This document shows positions 22,952 to 32,600 of a DNA stretch of 38,191 nt, piece after piece. The translations under genes and the position numbers were made by a program. Every line of letters starts with the position of its first letter. The stretch's first letter is position 1. Source of the stretch: Lachnospiraceae bacterium (GTDB lineage: Bacteria; Bacillota; Clostridia; Lachnospirales; Lachnospiraceae); assembly GCA_017517305.1 (NCBI GenBank), contig JAFWZV010000011.1, forward strand, positions 1 through 38,191, written 5' to 3'. Under the pieces are notes generated by a model. That model saw only the letters and a list, made by a program, of their open reading frames with translations. It searched no databases and was not told the DNA's origin.

Positions 22952-24436
22952 GTGGGAAATAGTAAGAAAAATAAGAACAATAAAACAAGAAAAACCTTAA
23001 AGATTATGGGATATGTTATATGTACTATATTGCTGATAGCGACAATAGTTACATCAGTATTTGCCATTAAATTAAATGTATTGCCAACTCCCCTGTTGGT
23101 AATTTTAATACTAATAGGACTGGTGGTTATAGGTATATTTGCCATGTGCCAGAGGTGGTTAGTACCCGGAGTAATAACCAAGGTTCTTGCCTTTGCAATG
23201 ACATTGGTTATGGTGCTTGCTTGTGTTTATATGAATATAACCTTTAGTGCCTTGTCTAAGATGACAGGAGTATCTACACAGATAAGTAATATCCATGTGT
23301 ATGTTTTGGCAGAGGATCCTGCTGATGATTTGGCGGATATATCAGATTACCAGTTTGGTATATTGGGAACTCTTGATAGAGATAATACAGATAAGTTTGT
23401 TAGAGATATTAATTCTGACCTTAAGAAGGAAATCAGTATAACAGAATATAATAATGTGATTGAAATAGCGGATGCTCTTTATAGTGGAGAGGTTAGAGCA
23501 ATAATTTTAAATAGTGCGTACATAAGCTTTGTGACAGATACTGCAGGATATGAGGACTTTGAAAGTAGAATAAAGTCTATATCCAGTGTTGAAATTGTAG
23601 AAGAGATAGAGGTTAATGAAGAGAAAAAGGATATAGAGTACTCTGGAGATGAGGTTGTAGCTATCTACATAAGCGGAAATGATTGCGAGGGTGTGCCTGA
23701 AGTAAATGGTAACAGTGATGTAAACATTCTTCTTGTGGCAAACCTAAAGACAAGACAGGTGCTTCTTGTAAGTACTCCAAGAGATTTCTATGTACCACTT
23801 TCTATATCCAATGGACAGAAGGATAAGCTTACTCATGCAGGTGCTTACGGAATAGATGTTTCCGTTGAAACTCTAGAGATGTTGTATGGTTTGGATATTG
23901 ACGATTATGTAAAGGTAAACTTTACAGGATTTATAGAAATAGTTGATGCCTTAGGTGGAGTAACTGTTTATTCAGAGTATGATTTCTACATGGAGAACGA
24001 TACCCTTCACTACACACAGGGTTATAATGAGTTAAATGGTTATGAGGCACTGATGTTTGCTCGTAACAGAGGAGCATTTTCAGATGGAGACAGACAGCGT
24101 GGTAAGAACCAGATGGCTGTTATAGAAGCAATAATTAAGGAAATGGCAACCTCAGATATGCTTAAGAATTATACAGAGGTATTAGATGCAATATCCGATA
24201 GTATGATTACAAGTATGTCTTATGAGGAAATATCAAATCTGGTAAAATTCCAGCTTAATAACATGGAACCATGGGAGGTTCTAAAGTATAGTGTTAATGG
24301 TTATGATAGTGCAAATGTAACCTACAGCTTAGGTGGAACTGTTTATGTAATGGAGCCTGATTACGCGACTGTTGAGCAGGCTAAGGAATATATTAGACAA
24401 ATGTATGAGGGTAAGAGAATTACCATTCAACCATAA
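22952..24436 (+). CDS. LytR-CpsA-Psr (LCP) family wall-polymer ligase
   Basis: A 494-residue membrane protein predicted to transfer lipid-linked glycopolymers (teichoic acid or capsule-type) onto peptidoglycan outside the membrane. The LCP domain is about residues 245-400: NSDVNILLVANL, then STPRDFYV with the phosphate-binding Arg, then FARNRGAFSDGDRQRGKNQ with the second Arg cluster. The N-terminus is atypical: three hydrophobic helices (about 17-40, 45-67, 76-96) rather than one. They are followed by an extra domain of about 130 residues (100-230) that looks like an alpha/beta periplasmic module. Start GTG at 22952 is favoured by AGGAGA seven bases upstream. It is a single gene with its own promoter and terminator. 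Confidence 0.88.
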   Translation: MGNSKKNKNNKTRKTLKIMGYVICTILLIATIVTSVFAIKLNVLPTPLLVILILIGLVVIGIFAMCQRWLVPGVITKVLAFAMTLVMVLACVYMNITFSALSKMTGVSTQISNIHVYVLAEDPADDLADISDYQFGILGTLDRDNTDKFVRDINSDLKKEISITEYNNVIEIADALYSGEVRAIILNSAYISFVTDTAGYEDFESRIKSISSVEIVEEIEVNEEKKDIEYSGDEVVAIYISGNDCEGVPEVNGNSDVNILLVANLKTRQVLLVSTPRDFYVPLSISNGQKDKLTHAGAYGIDVSVETLEMLYGLDIDDYVKVNFTGFIEIVDALGGVTVYSEYDFYMENDTLHYTQGYNELNGYEALMFARNRGAFSDGDRQRGKNQMAVIEAIIKEMATSDMLKNYTEVLDAISDSMITSMSYEEISNLVKFQLNNMEPWEVLKYSVNGYDSANVTYSLGGTVYVMEPDYATVEQAKEYIRQMYEGKRITIQP

Positions 24437-24445
24437 GGAGTTAGG

Positions 24446-24477
24446 AAAAGGAGCCACTTCATTGAAGTAGCTCCTTT
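24446..24477. terminator. Bidirectional terminator between LCP gene and traX-like gene
   Basis: AAAAGGAGC-x-ACTTC and GAAGT-x-GCTCCTTTT pair with one mismatch around a three-base loop. A and T runs on both sides serve both convergent genes. Confidence 0.85.
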
Positions 24478-24497
24478 TTATATTGCTTTGTGCTGAT

Positions 24498-25283
24498 TTA
24501 TTTGAGTAATGTAGATATGAAATATATGATTAGCATATGCACTGGGTAGTATGAATAAAATACATATTTCATAGAAGGTCCCTTCTGGTGATTATGAAGA
24601 AGGATAGGAATCATGGCAATGAGTGCAAATAATTCCATCATTTCTGACATGGCCAATGTGGCTAAAAGTAACCCTAGTGTAATTAAGAATGGTCTGTCCT
24701 TAAGTACATAAAATATAACAATTACCACTATACCGTAGCCTGCATAATCACAGTTAATAGTATCAGCAAAGGATACGGCACAAACCACTGCAACCATATC
24801 TAGAAATACGCACATAGGTTTATTGACAATATTCTTTTTACAGCATGTCTTGCAATATTCCATTCCGGAGATAGTTATTAGGCCTATAGCTAAGGTAAAG
24901 AATACATTTAGATTCTTGCTAAAGCTTAGGGCCTCTCCCCTGGTAAGAAGGGAGAATGGAATCTGAGAAAATAAAGCAAATATTAGTAATCGCAAAACAT
25001 AAGCGAAAACATCCTTTGTATAGAATAAGCCTTCTACAATCAGATAACAAAAGATTGGAAATGCTATACGCCCGATTATTCTAAGTAAGGTATAGGTGTT
25101 CATAGACATTAGGCCTGACAGATAGTAGTTTCCGTTATAATAAGTAGTTCCAAGACAAGCGCCAATGTGATCTATAGTCATGCAAATTATTGCAATAATC
25201 TTTAGAGTAAAGGTATTGATAAAGCCAGAGTGATGAACCTTTTTTCTAAAGAAGGTCACGGGATTTGTAACATTATTATCCAT
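24498..25283 (-). CDS. TraX-family membrane protein
   Basis: A 261-residue protein with about seven or eight membrane helices and the TraX signature: LKIIAIICMTIDHIGACL, then LLRIIGRIAFPIFCYLIVEG, YVLRLLIFALFSQIPFSLL and an Asn/Phe-Thr-Leu-Ala-Ile-Gly segment. TraX acetylates F pilin in conjugative plasmids, but chromosomal homologues in Firmicutes occur without transfer genes, as here, and are probably membrane acyltransferases acting on a surface component. No conjugation gene is near. Its own promoter faces away from metK. RBS AAGGAGCTAAT precedes the ATG. Confidence 0.82.
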   Translation of the reverse strand: MDNNVTNPVTFFRKKVHHSGFINTFTLKIIAIICMTIDHIGACLGTTYYNGNYYLSGLMSMNTYTLLRIIGRIAFPIFCYLIVEGLFYTKDVFAYVLRLLIFALFSQIPFSLLTRGEALSFSKNLNVFFTLAIGLITISGMEYCKTCCKKNIVNKPMCVFLDMVAVVCAVSFADTINCDYAGYGIVVIVIFYVLKDRPFLITLGLLLATLAMSEMMELFALIAMIPILLHNHQKGPSMKYVFYSYYPVHMLIIYFISTLLK

Positions 25284-25327
25284 ATTAGCTCCTTAATAAT
25301 TATATTTTTAAATTAGAAATATGTTCC

Positions 25328-25356
25328 ATAATAAAGTATAATAAGGAATTCTGCAA
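25328..25356 (-). promoter_or_regulatory. Promoter of the traX-like gene
   Basis: On the minus strand TTGCAG (complement of 25351-25356), 17 bp, TATTAT (complement of 25328-25333). It is back to back with the metK leader promoter, whose -35 begins nine bases away. Confidence 0.6.
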
Positions 25357-25364
25357 GAATTTTG

Positions 25365-25393
25365 TTGACAACGAAAAGCTTATAGAGTATTGT
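25365..25393 (+). promoter_or_regulatory. Promoter of the SAM-riboswitch leader
   Basis: TTGACA (25365-25370), 17 bp, TATTGT (25388-25393); start near 25400 puts the aptamer at the very 5' end of the transcript. Confidence 0.7.
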
Positions 25394-25403
25394 AAACGTA
25401 TCT

Positions 25404-25575
25404 CTCTTATTCAGAGTGGTGGAGTCATAAGGGACTATGAAGCCACGGCAACCCCGGAGATTAAAAATCGATGGAAGGTGCCGACCTGAGCGAGTACAGT
25501 AAGTAATCGAGCAATAAGAGGATTTGAGCATATGATATTCAAATCCGATTGTGGCTTTTACAATCGGATTTCTTC
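25404..25575 (+). promoter_or_regulatory. SAM-I (S-box) riboswitch with transcription terminator
   Basis: The aptamer runs from CTCTTATT (25404-25411) to AATAAGAG (25513-25520), which form P1. Conserved S-box cores are visible: GGTGGAGT after P1, ATGAAGCCACGGCAACC in the centre and AAGGTGCCGACC further on. The expression platform holds a terminator stem AAATCCGATTGT (25541-25552) with its complement at 25560-25571, followed by a T-rich run. A competing antiterminator is GGATTTGA (25520-25527) with TCAAATCC (25540-25547). SAM binding should favour termination and so lower metK and the gene after it. About 120 further leader bases lie between the terminator and metK. Confidence 0.95.
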
Positions 25576-25695
25576 TTTATATAGATATCAAAAGTCAAAT
25601 CTCTGTAAGGGAGATAAATTGCGCTAGCGGACTTGTCCTGCCTGGCTGTCGGTATGACGGATTAAAGAATAGTAAAAATACGGAGGGAATTTAAA

Positions 25696-26883
25696 ATGGA
25701 AAAATTATTATTCACATCAGAATCAGTAACTGAGGGACATCCTGACAAAATCTGTGACCAGATTTCAGATGCAATACTTGATGCAATTTTAGAGCAGGAT
25801 CCTATGAGTAGAGTAGCATGTGAGACTGCTTGTACAACAGGCCTTGTTCTTGTAATGGGTGAGATTACAACTAAGGCACAGATTGATATTCAGTCAATCG
25901 TTAGAGAGACAATTAGAGAGATTGGTTACGACAGAGCAAAGTATGGTTTTGACTGTGATACCTGTGGAGTTATTACCGCTCTTGATAAGCAGAGTGCAGA
26001 TATTGCAATGGGAGTTGATAAGGCTCTTGAGGCAAAGGAAAATTCTATGAGTGATGAAGAAATCGAGGCAATCGGTGCTGGTGACCAGGGTATGATGTTT
26101 GGATACGCGGTAAATGAGACACCAGAGCTTATGCCTTATCCAATTTCACTTGCTCATAAGCTTGCACTTAAGCTTACAGAGGTTAGAAAGAACGGAACCC
26201 TTCCTTATCTTAGACCAGATGGTAAGACTCAGGTATCAGTTGAGTATGATGAAAATGGCAAGCCATTTAGATTAGATGCAGTAGTACTTTCAACTCAGCA
26301 TGGTGAAGAGGTTACCCAGGAGCAGATTCATGCAGATATTAAGAAATATGTATTTGACCCAGTGCTTCCTAAAGAGATGGTGGATGAGAATACTAAGTTC
26401 TTTATCAATCCAACAGGAAGATTCGTAATCGGAGGACCTAATGGAGATAGTGGTCTTACAGGACGTAAGATTATAGTAGATACTTATGGTGGATATGGCC
26501 GTCACGGCGGTGGTGCCTTCTCAGGTAAGGATTGTACAAAGGTTGATAGATCAGCAGCTTACGCAGCAAGATATGTAGCTAAGAATATTGTAGCAGCAGG
26601 ACTTGCTGATAAGTGTGAGATTCAGCTTTCATATGCTATCGGTGTTGCAAGACCAACATCTATCATGGTAGATACCTTTGGCACAGGAAAGCTTGCAGAT
26701 GACAAGCTAGTTGAGATTATTAGAGAGAACTTTGACTTAAGACCTGCAGGAATTATTAAGATGCTCGACCTAAGAAGACCTATTTACAAGCAGACTGCTG
26801 CTTATGGTCATTTTGGTAGAAATGATATCGATGTACCTTGGGAGAAGACAGATATGGCAGACAAGCTTAAGAGCTATTTATAG
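25696..26883 (+). CDS. metK: S-adenosylmethionine synthetase
   Basis: A 395-residue cytoplasmic enzyme making SAM from methionine and ATP. Family blocks are complete: [15 protein letters not shown] at the N-terminus, the ATP motif [12 protein letters not shown] in the middle, and the phosphate-binding loop [19 protein letters not shown]. Length is typical. RBS GGAGGGAATTTAAA precedes the ATG. A SAM-I riboswitch precedes the gene, so its own product feeds back on transcription. The transcarbamylase-like gene follows 34 bases later with no terminator between and is likely in the same transcript. Confidence 0.98.
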   Translation: MEKLLFTSESVTEGHPDKICDQISDAILDAILEQDPMSRVACETACTTGLVLVMGEITTKAQIDIQSIVRETIREIGYDRAKYGFDCDTCGVITALDKQSADIAMGVDKALEAKENSMSDEEIEAIGAGDQGMMFGYAVNETPELMPYPISLAHKLALKLTEVRKNGTLPYLRPDGKTQVSVEYDENGKPFRLDAVVLSTQHGEEVTQEQIHADIKKYVFDPVLPKEMVDENTKFFINPTGRFVIGGPNGDSGLTGRKIIVDTYGGYGRHGGGAFSGKDCTKVDRSAAYAARYVAKNIVAAGLADKCEIQLSYAIGVARPTSIMVDTFGTGKLADDKLVEIIRENFDLRPAGIIKMLDLRRPIYKQTAAYGHFGRNDIDVPWEKTDMADKLKSYL

Positions 26884-26917
26884 GCTTTTGGCTTTTGGGT
26901 AGAAAGGAAATAATAAT

Positions 26918-27850
26918 ATGAAAAATATGCTTAATTTTAAGAACTTCTCTGCAGAGGAGTTACAGGAAATATTAGACCTTGCTCTCGATATGAAGAAGGA
27001 TCCAAAGAAATACTCTAAGGCATTAGAGGGTAAGAAGCTTTACACACTTTTTGAGAAGACCTCAACTAGAACATTTTTGTCCTTTACAACAGGTATCACA
27101 GAGCTTGGTGGAAGCTACTTTAACCAGCTATGGAGAGATTCAAACTTTGTGCTTGGTGAGCCAGTATCAGAGATAAAGTATGTGTGCAGAAATGTTGATA
27201 TTATTATGGCAAGACTTATTAAGAATGAGACCGTAGAGCTTTTTGGAAAGCACGCAACAGTTCCATTTATCAATGGCTGTGACAACTCATACCATCCATG
27301 TCAGATTCTTGCAGATGCTCTTACTATTATTGAGCATTTCGGAAGCTTAGATGTTAAGCTTCTTTACATAGGAGCTAAGAATAATGTATTTAACTCACTT
27401 GTTGAGTTCTTTGCTAAGATGAAGAAGGGTACAATTTATGGACTTACTCCACTTGTTAATGATACTGTATGTGGTGATGATTTCTATGAGGCTGCAAAGG
27501 CTACAGGCCACTACGTAGAGCTTGACCCAGCTATGAGTATCGAGGAAGCTAAGACATATGTTAAGGATATGGATATTCTCTACACAGATACTTGGGTAGA
27601 CATGGAGTTCTTTAACAATCCTGCATACGCTAAGCAGAAGGAAGAGACTATGGCTAAGATGATGCCATACCAGATTAATGATGAGTTTGTAGAGGGAAGC
27701 AAGGCAGTTGTATTCCATGATATGCCAATGCATGAAGGCTTTGAAATTAGCCAGAGCATAATTGATAAGAATCTGGATATAATTCTTGACCAGGCTGAGA
27801 ATAGAAGACATGCTGAGAAGGCGGTTATGGTGACACTTCTTAAGGATTAG
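26918..27850 (+). CDS. Aspartate/ornithine carbamoyltransferase family protein, substrate loops altered
   Basis: A 310-residue transcarbamylase. The carbamoyl-phosphate site is conserved (EKTSTRTFLSF near residue 50, and HPCQ in the middle), so carbamoyl transfer is likely. The amino-acid side is not that of ornithine carbamoyltransferase. The SMG loop reads D228-M229-E230 after TDTWV, and the HCLP motif with the catalytic Cys reads H267-D268-M269-P270. The 80s-loop region contains Asn-Gln-Leu-Trp-Arg-Asp, with a Trp that recalls the acetyl- or succinylornithine enzymes. Automatic naming would call it ArgF, but the acceptor amine is uncertain. It lies behind metK under the SAM riboswitch, with no arg genes near, and a true pyrB is elsewhere in the window. 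RBS AGAAAGGAAATAAT precedes the ATG. Confidence 0.8.
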   Translation: MKNMLNFKNFSAEELQEILDLALDMKKDPKKYSKALEGKKLYTLFEKTSTRTFLSFTTGITELGGSYFNQLWRDSNFVLGEPVSEIKYVCRNVDIIMARLIKNETVELFGKHATVPFINGCDNSYHPCQILADALTIIEHFGSLDVKLLYIGAKNNVFNSLVEFFAKMKKGTIYGLTPLVNDTVCGDDFYEAAKATGHYVELDPAMSIEEAKTYVKDMDILYTDTWVDMEFFNNPAYAKQKEETMAKMMPYQINDEFVEGSKAVVFHDMPMHEGFEISQSIIDKNLDIILDQAENRRHAEKAVMVTLLKD

Positions 27851-27907
27851 TTGGGTGATTGTTGTTTTGACTTCTTGGAGAGCCTATTGGCAAATTGGGA
27901 AGCTTTT

Positions 27908-28154
27908 GGGCAGTGGAGACAGGATAAATTCTATATGCCCGAGAATTTGTTTGTAATTGAAAACATTATGAGATGTTTGGGCAGTGAGGGATGAAATTTT
28001 CTACACTGCCCATGAATTTATATGTGATGTGGATTTCTAGGACCTCCCTCGGGCAGTGGAAGTAGGAAATTTTGTATATGCCCGTGAGTTTGTTGTCGGT
28101 GAAAGTTTCTTGGAAAAATCCGGGCAGTGGAGGCAGGAAATCTTGTATATGCCC
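27908..28154 (+). repeat. Array 2: four phased hairpin repeats, 71-72 bp period
   Basis: Four 33-bp units lie at 27908-27940, 27979-28011, 28051-28083 and 28122-28154, at steps of 71, 72 and 71. Each starts GGGCAGTG and ends TGCCC; three end TATATGCCC. They are the same family as array 1 (302-762) but read on the plus strand here. The intervening 38-39 bp are more diverged than in array 1, though the last one (about 28084-28121) still resembles array 1 spacers read in the same orientation. The array starts 57 bases after the transcarbamylase stop, so it may sit in that transcript's 3' region. Confidence 0.85.
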
Positions 28155-28223
28155 GAATAGTTGGTTTCTAGTGTATGGATTGTATGAATAGAATTTGTAA
28201 GATGTGATAGACGGAGATAGATT

Positions 28224-28715
28224 ATGGATGTATGGATAGGAGTACTGGCATTTGTACTGTTCCTAGGTTTTATAACAGCATTTTTTGTTTGTGTAGGAAC
28301 AGTTAAGCGTCAGTCTGGCATAATAGTGAAAAGTCGAATCAGGAGAAAGACTGGCAATACGGAGATAATATATGCAAATATAGCCCTAGTGGTTTTTGTT
28401 GTGCTGGTGTATTTTAAAATATATACCTTTGTACCGGCAGTGTTAGCCTTTGTTGCATTTATCATAGCCTCCACAAGAATTAAAAGTGGAATCACAGAGG
28501 AGGGAGCTATAGTAGGAACTACCTTCTTAGAGTGGGCGGATATGAAAAGCTACAAGCTGGTGAATGAAAAGGATGATAGCAACATTATTATTCTTAAGAT
28601 TCGTGCTAACAGGAAGCAGTATGTATTGGTGTGTGACAGACGAGATAAGGATAAGATTAGGGAAATCTTTGATAGCAAGAAGGTTGCCCATACACGGACT
28701 ATAGATAATATGTAG
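28224..28715 (+). CDS. Small membrane protein, DUF5673-like
   Basis: A 163-residue protein with three hydrophobic helices (about 4-24, 47-66, 67-83) and a cytoplasmic basic domain of about 75 residues containing Ile-Leu-Lys-Ile-Arg-Ala-Asn-Arg-Lys-Gln-Tyr and Asp-Arg-Arg-Asp-Lys. The plan resembles the Firmicutes family DUF5673; this is recall of general appearance, not a motif match. Function unknown. The ATG follows a purine-rich GGAGATAG. It stands alone between repeat array 2 and the TetR gene and has its own terminator. Confidence 0.65.
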   Translation: MDVWIGVLAFVLFLGFITAFFVCVGTVKRQSGIIVKSRIRRKTGNTEIIYANIALVVFVVLVYFKIYTFVPAVLAFVAFIIASTRIKSGITEEGAIVGTTFLEWADMKSYKLVNEKDDSNIIILKIRANRKQYVLVCDRRDKDKIREIFDSKKVAHTRTIDNM

Positions 28716-28724
28716 AAATATAAG

Positions 28725-28760
28725 AATCGCACTTGCTAAACTGCAGGTGCGATTTTGTTT
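28725..28760 (+). terminator. Terminator of the small membrane protein gene
   Basis: AATCGCAC (28725-28732) pairs with GTGCGATT (28747-28754) and is followed by a T-rich tail. Confidence 0.75.
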
Positions 28761-28813
28761 TACCTCTTTTAGGCTTTCATCTATACATTTGCCCTATAAA
28801 ACTGCAAAAAACA

Positions 28814-28896
28814 TTGTAATTTGATAAAGAATAGAATATAATAAAACCAGTTTTATAATACGTTATATAACGTACAGCAATGTTGTGATATTGCTG
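28814..28896 (+). promoter_or_regulatory. Promoter and palindromic operator of the TetR gene
   Basis: TTGTAA (28814-28819), 17 bp, TATAAT (28837-28842). Ten bases into the transcript is a perfect 16-bp palindrome TACGTTATATAACGTA (28859-28874), the size and form of a TetR-family operator. Directly after it CAGCAAT (28875-28881) is inverted at 28890-28896, a second possible site or a leader hairpin. Confidence 0.75.
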
Positions 28897-28939
28897 ACCT
28901 GTACAAGGCATTTACATAGGGGAAAACGGAGGATAATGA

Positions 28940-29635
28940 ATGGCTACGGAGAAAACAAAACGCAGACCTCGTGGAGATATGGAACAGATGCGAAAGCAAG
29001 TGCTTTACATTTCCGCAAAACTATTTTTGGAAAAGGGATTTACAGCAACAACGGTTAAGGAAATAGCCAAGCTTGCGGATATAAACATAGGTTCCCTTAT
29101 GAATTTATTTAAGACCAAGGAAGATATCCTTGCCGAGCTTGTGAAATATGTATTGGAAGGACAGTTCAAGGCAACTGCGGACCTGTTGAAAGGCAAAACC
29201 GAGGACAAGATTCTGTTTTATGCTGCAGAAACCACATTGCAATTACATATGGCGGAGTCCAGCGAGCATATTAGAGACATTTACAAATCTGCATATTCAT
29301 TGCACACTACAACAGATATCATTCAGCAGATGATAACCTACAAGCTAGAGGAAATATTTAAGCCAAGCTTACCGAACCTTGAAACAAAGGATTTCTTCGA
29401 GCTTGAGATTGCATCCGGTGGGATTATGAGAGGCTTCCTTACCATACCATGCGATATGTACTTTACTATGGAGCGTAAGGTGAAGAGATTTTTGGAAACC
29501 ACCTTTAAGCTATATGATGTGCCACAGGAAAAGATAGAGGAAGCCATACAGTTCGTTTCTAGCTTTGATTTTGAAGCAATCGCGAAGCAGACTATAGAAT
29601 CTATGCTGGCGTTCTTAGAAGAAAAGGTGGCATAA
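28940..29635 (+). CDS. TetR-family transcriptional regulator
   Basis: A 231-residue regulator. Residues 14-62 form the TetR helix-turn-helix (Ala-Lys-Leu-Phe-Leu-Glu-Lys-Gly-Phe, then TTVKEIAKLADINIGSLMNLFKTKEDIL). The rest is an all-helical ligand and dimer domain with no recognisable ligand class. A perfect palindrome in its leader suggests autoregulation. The large LPATG surface protein starts 57 bases after its stop, with no promoter seen between, so it may control and be co-transcribed with that adhesin. Its codon choice is less biased toward AGA and GTT than that of the metabolic genes nearby, hinting that both genes arrived by transfer. RBS ACGGAGGATAATGA precedes the ATG. Confidence 0.88.
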   Translation: MATEKTKRRPRGDMEQMRKQVLYISAKLFLEKGFTATTVKEIAKLADINIGSLMNLFKTKEDILAELVKYVLEGQFKATADLLKGKTEDKILFYAAETTLQLHMAESSEHIRDIYKSAYSLHTTTDIIQQMITYKLEEIFKPSLPNLETKDFFELEIASGGIMRGFLTIPCDMYFTMERKVKRFLETTFKLYDVPQEKIEEAIQFVSSFDFEAIAKQTIESMLAFLEEKVA

Positions 29636-29692
29636 GAATAATAACGGCGATGGGCCGATACCTTAACCTGAATTATAAGAGGAGGGAAGGAT

Positions 29693-32600
29693 ATGAAAGT
29701 GAAAAAACAATTTACTAAAAAACTCCTTGGCATTGTGCTTTGTATGGCACTGATGCTGGCATATATACCTTTAACTGCTTTTGCTGCAGGTGAACACAGT
29801 CATCCTAATTGCGGGGCAACTCACACAGATATTGGCGACCACACAGGAGCTTGTTCTGATATCACTTGGACAAAGTGGGAATCTGCTAATTCAATGCCTA
29901 CAGAAGCAGGTGCATACTATCTTGACAAGGATGTTACCTTATCAAGCTCATGGGAGATACCGGAAGGAACCCAGATAAGTCTTTGCTTAAATGGACATTC
30001 TGTCAGTGGAAATGACACAGTTCGTGTTGTAACAATTAATAAAAATGCCACACTGAATCTATGCGATTGTAGCGCTGGGCAGACCGGTAAGATTACAGAA
30101 GGGTATCGAAGTGACTATTCTGGTGCCGGGGTATTGGTATCCCAAAACAGTACATTTAATATGTATGGTGGAAGTATTGTAAAGAATAATACTCCAAAAT
30201 CTGGTGGCGGTGTATATGTTTTTCGGGGAAACTTTAATATGTATGGTGGCTTGGTTTCTGAGAATACGGCATATTCTGGTGCAGGCGTATGTAACAATAA
30301 CGGAACCATAAGCATATATGCAGGATACATTACGAAAAACATAGCTTCAGGTATGGGTGGCGGTGTAGACAATTCCGGCAAGTTTTATATGACTGGAGGT
30401 ACCATTTCTGAAAATGAAGTTACAAGTTACCAGCAATATTGTTATGGTGGCGGTGTGCTCCACAATTCTGGAATCTTTGAAATGTGTGGCGGAAGCATAT
30501 CCGAAAATAATGCCGAAAAAGGTGTAGGTATTTATGTGGCACATGGCTCCAAATGGTTAGTTTCGGGAACTTCGGCAATCAATGATGCAATTTATTTGAA
30601 TAGCAATGAGTATGGAACTTCTTATATAACTGTTTCCGGTGCACTGAATGACGGGGCTTCCTTTGATGCAACCAATCGTGGTGTAGGAGAAACCATTGTT
30701 ATTGGAACCGATGAATATTCCATTACAGAAATTGATGCCGCAAAATTCAAAACTGATGTGGGAAGAATTATTTTCGACAAGAACGAAAACCGTTTGGTTG
30801 TGTGCAACGACTTACATCCTGAGTATGAGGATGGTGCCTGTAAAACCTGTGGAACAGAATGTGAACACAGCCTTGTTTATGAAAGTAATCAGAACGTAAT
30901 CACTGAACGCTGTAATGCACAGAGTAATTGCGGACATGAGGCGAAAGCAACATTGAGCGCACATCTACAGATTTATAACGGAAGTCCACTTACACCTGCA
31001 ACAATCAGCTACTCTGATGGTTGGCGTGGAGAGAGAGTTGAGAACTCGGCAATTGCTTATAGTCAGAACACAGATGTGGGTACAGCCACAGCCTCTGTTT
31101 TGATAGAGGGGAAAACAATAACCACAAACTTTACAATTTCGCCGGAGGACATAGATAGTACCACTATCACAATTAATCCTACAAGTGTGGATTATAATGG
31201 TACTGAGCGCAAGCCTGACATTTCTGTGAACTACGGAGGTACACCACTTACAGAAAATACGGATTATACACTTTCCTGGGATAAGGCAGGTTTAAAAGAC
31301 GCAGATACCTATACTGTTACCATAAAGGGAATGGGTAATTTTGCATATGAAACCCAAAGGACTTTTGATATAAGGGAAAAGGAGATTGAATTTGCCTGGG
31401 GCGGTGTGAATTATCTTACCTATACGGGGCAGCTTACTTTACCGGAGGTAACGGCAACAAATCTTGCCGATGGCGATACCTGTCAGGTTTTGGTTTCAGT
31501 TGTTGAGACGGTGGATGGCGCCGGTATAAATCCAGGTAAGTGGACTGCAAGGATTACAGGTCTTTCTAACGGAAACTATAAGCTTCCTGTGAATAGTAGC
31601 GTACCCCTTGAAGTGGAGTATACTATTTATGCTCAGCAGACAGCACCGGAGGTTTCCGGCGTAGGAGAAACCATTAAGGGTAAGAACGATGGTTATATCT
31701 CAGGACTTACTACCGAGATGGAATATGCAACAGAACCTACACGTGTTAATAGTGCGTATACCAAGATTACTGACCCGGATATGATTTTTGCACCGGGAAC
31801 ATATTATGTAAGGTATGTGGCTAAGGATTATTATTATTCCTCACCTTATACTGAAGTTACTGTAGCTGAAGGAAGAAATCTGGCGGTTACATTACCTTCT
31901 GCCGACGAGCAGATTGGATATACTATGGAAGCTGACAAAACATCCCTTTCCTACCAGGATGATGTCCTCATAACACTTGGCTTAAAAGAGGGCTACAGCA
32001 GGAGCGAGAGATTTGCCATTTACAATAACGGCGTTGATGTTACTGACAGATTCGTTTTTGCAACAAACTCCTTAACACTGACAGGGGTAACCGAGGATGT
32101 TAAGCTAACAATAGCAGAGGGAAGCTTTAATGATATAGCTGACCCTACTGCTGTAATTGATATTAAAGGAAATAAGTGGACTTCATTCTGGAACAATCTT
32201 ACCTTTGGCTTGTTCTTTAAGGAAACGCAGGATGTAACCATTACCGCTGACGATGTGGGCGGTGGCGTAAAGACCATCCAGTATTATCTTTCCAACACAG
32301 AATTGGAGCTTGATGAGGTAAGGTCAATTACTGATTGGGTTGACTACAAAGGTACATTTAAAATTAATCCTGATAACAAGTATGTAGTTTATGCAAAGAT
32401 TACCGATAATGGCGGTAATGTGATACATATCAATTCCGATGGTGTGGTATTGGATGCTACACCACCCGCAATCAATGGTATTGAAAATGGTAAGACTTAC
32501 TACACTACGCAGAAGGTCATCGTTACCGATAAGAACATTGTTACTATTACTTTGAATGGTAACCCTGCATCTGAAAATATCACTTTAGAAGGTAACAAGG

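Noticed and set aside
24498-25283. TraX as a sign of a conjugative element
   Set aside because: No relaxase, type IV secretion gene, integrase or att-like repeat is near; chromosomal TraX homologues are common in Firmicutes.
30115-30381. Minus-strand Pro-rich frames opposite the adhesin gene
   Set aside because: They are antisense shadows of the Gly-rich beta-helix repeats, with no ribosome site.
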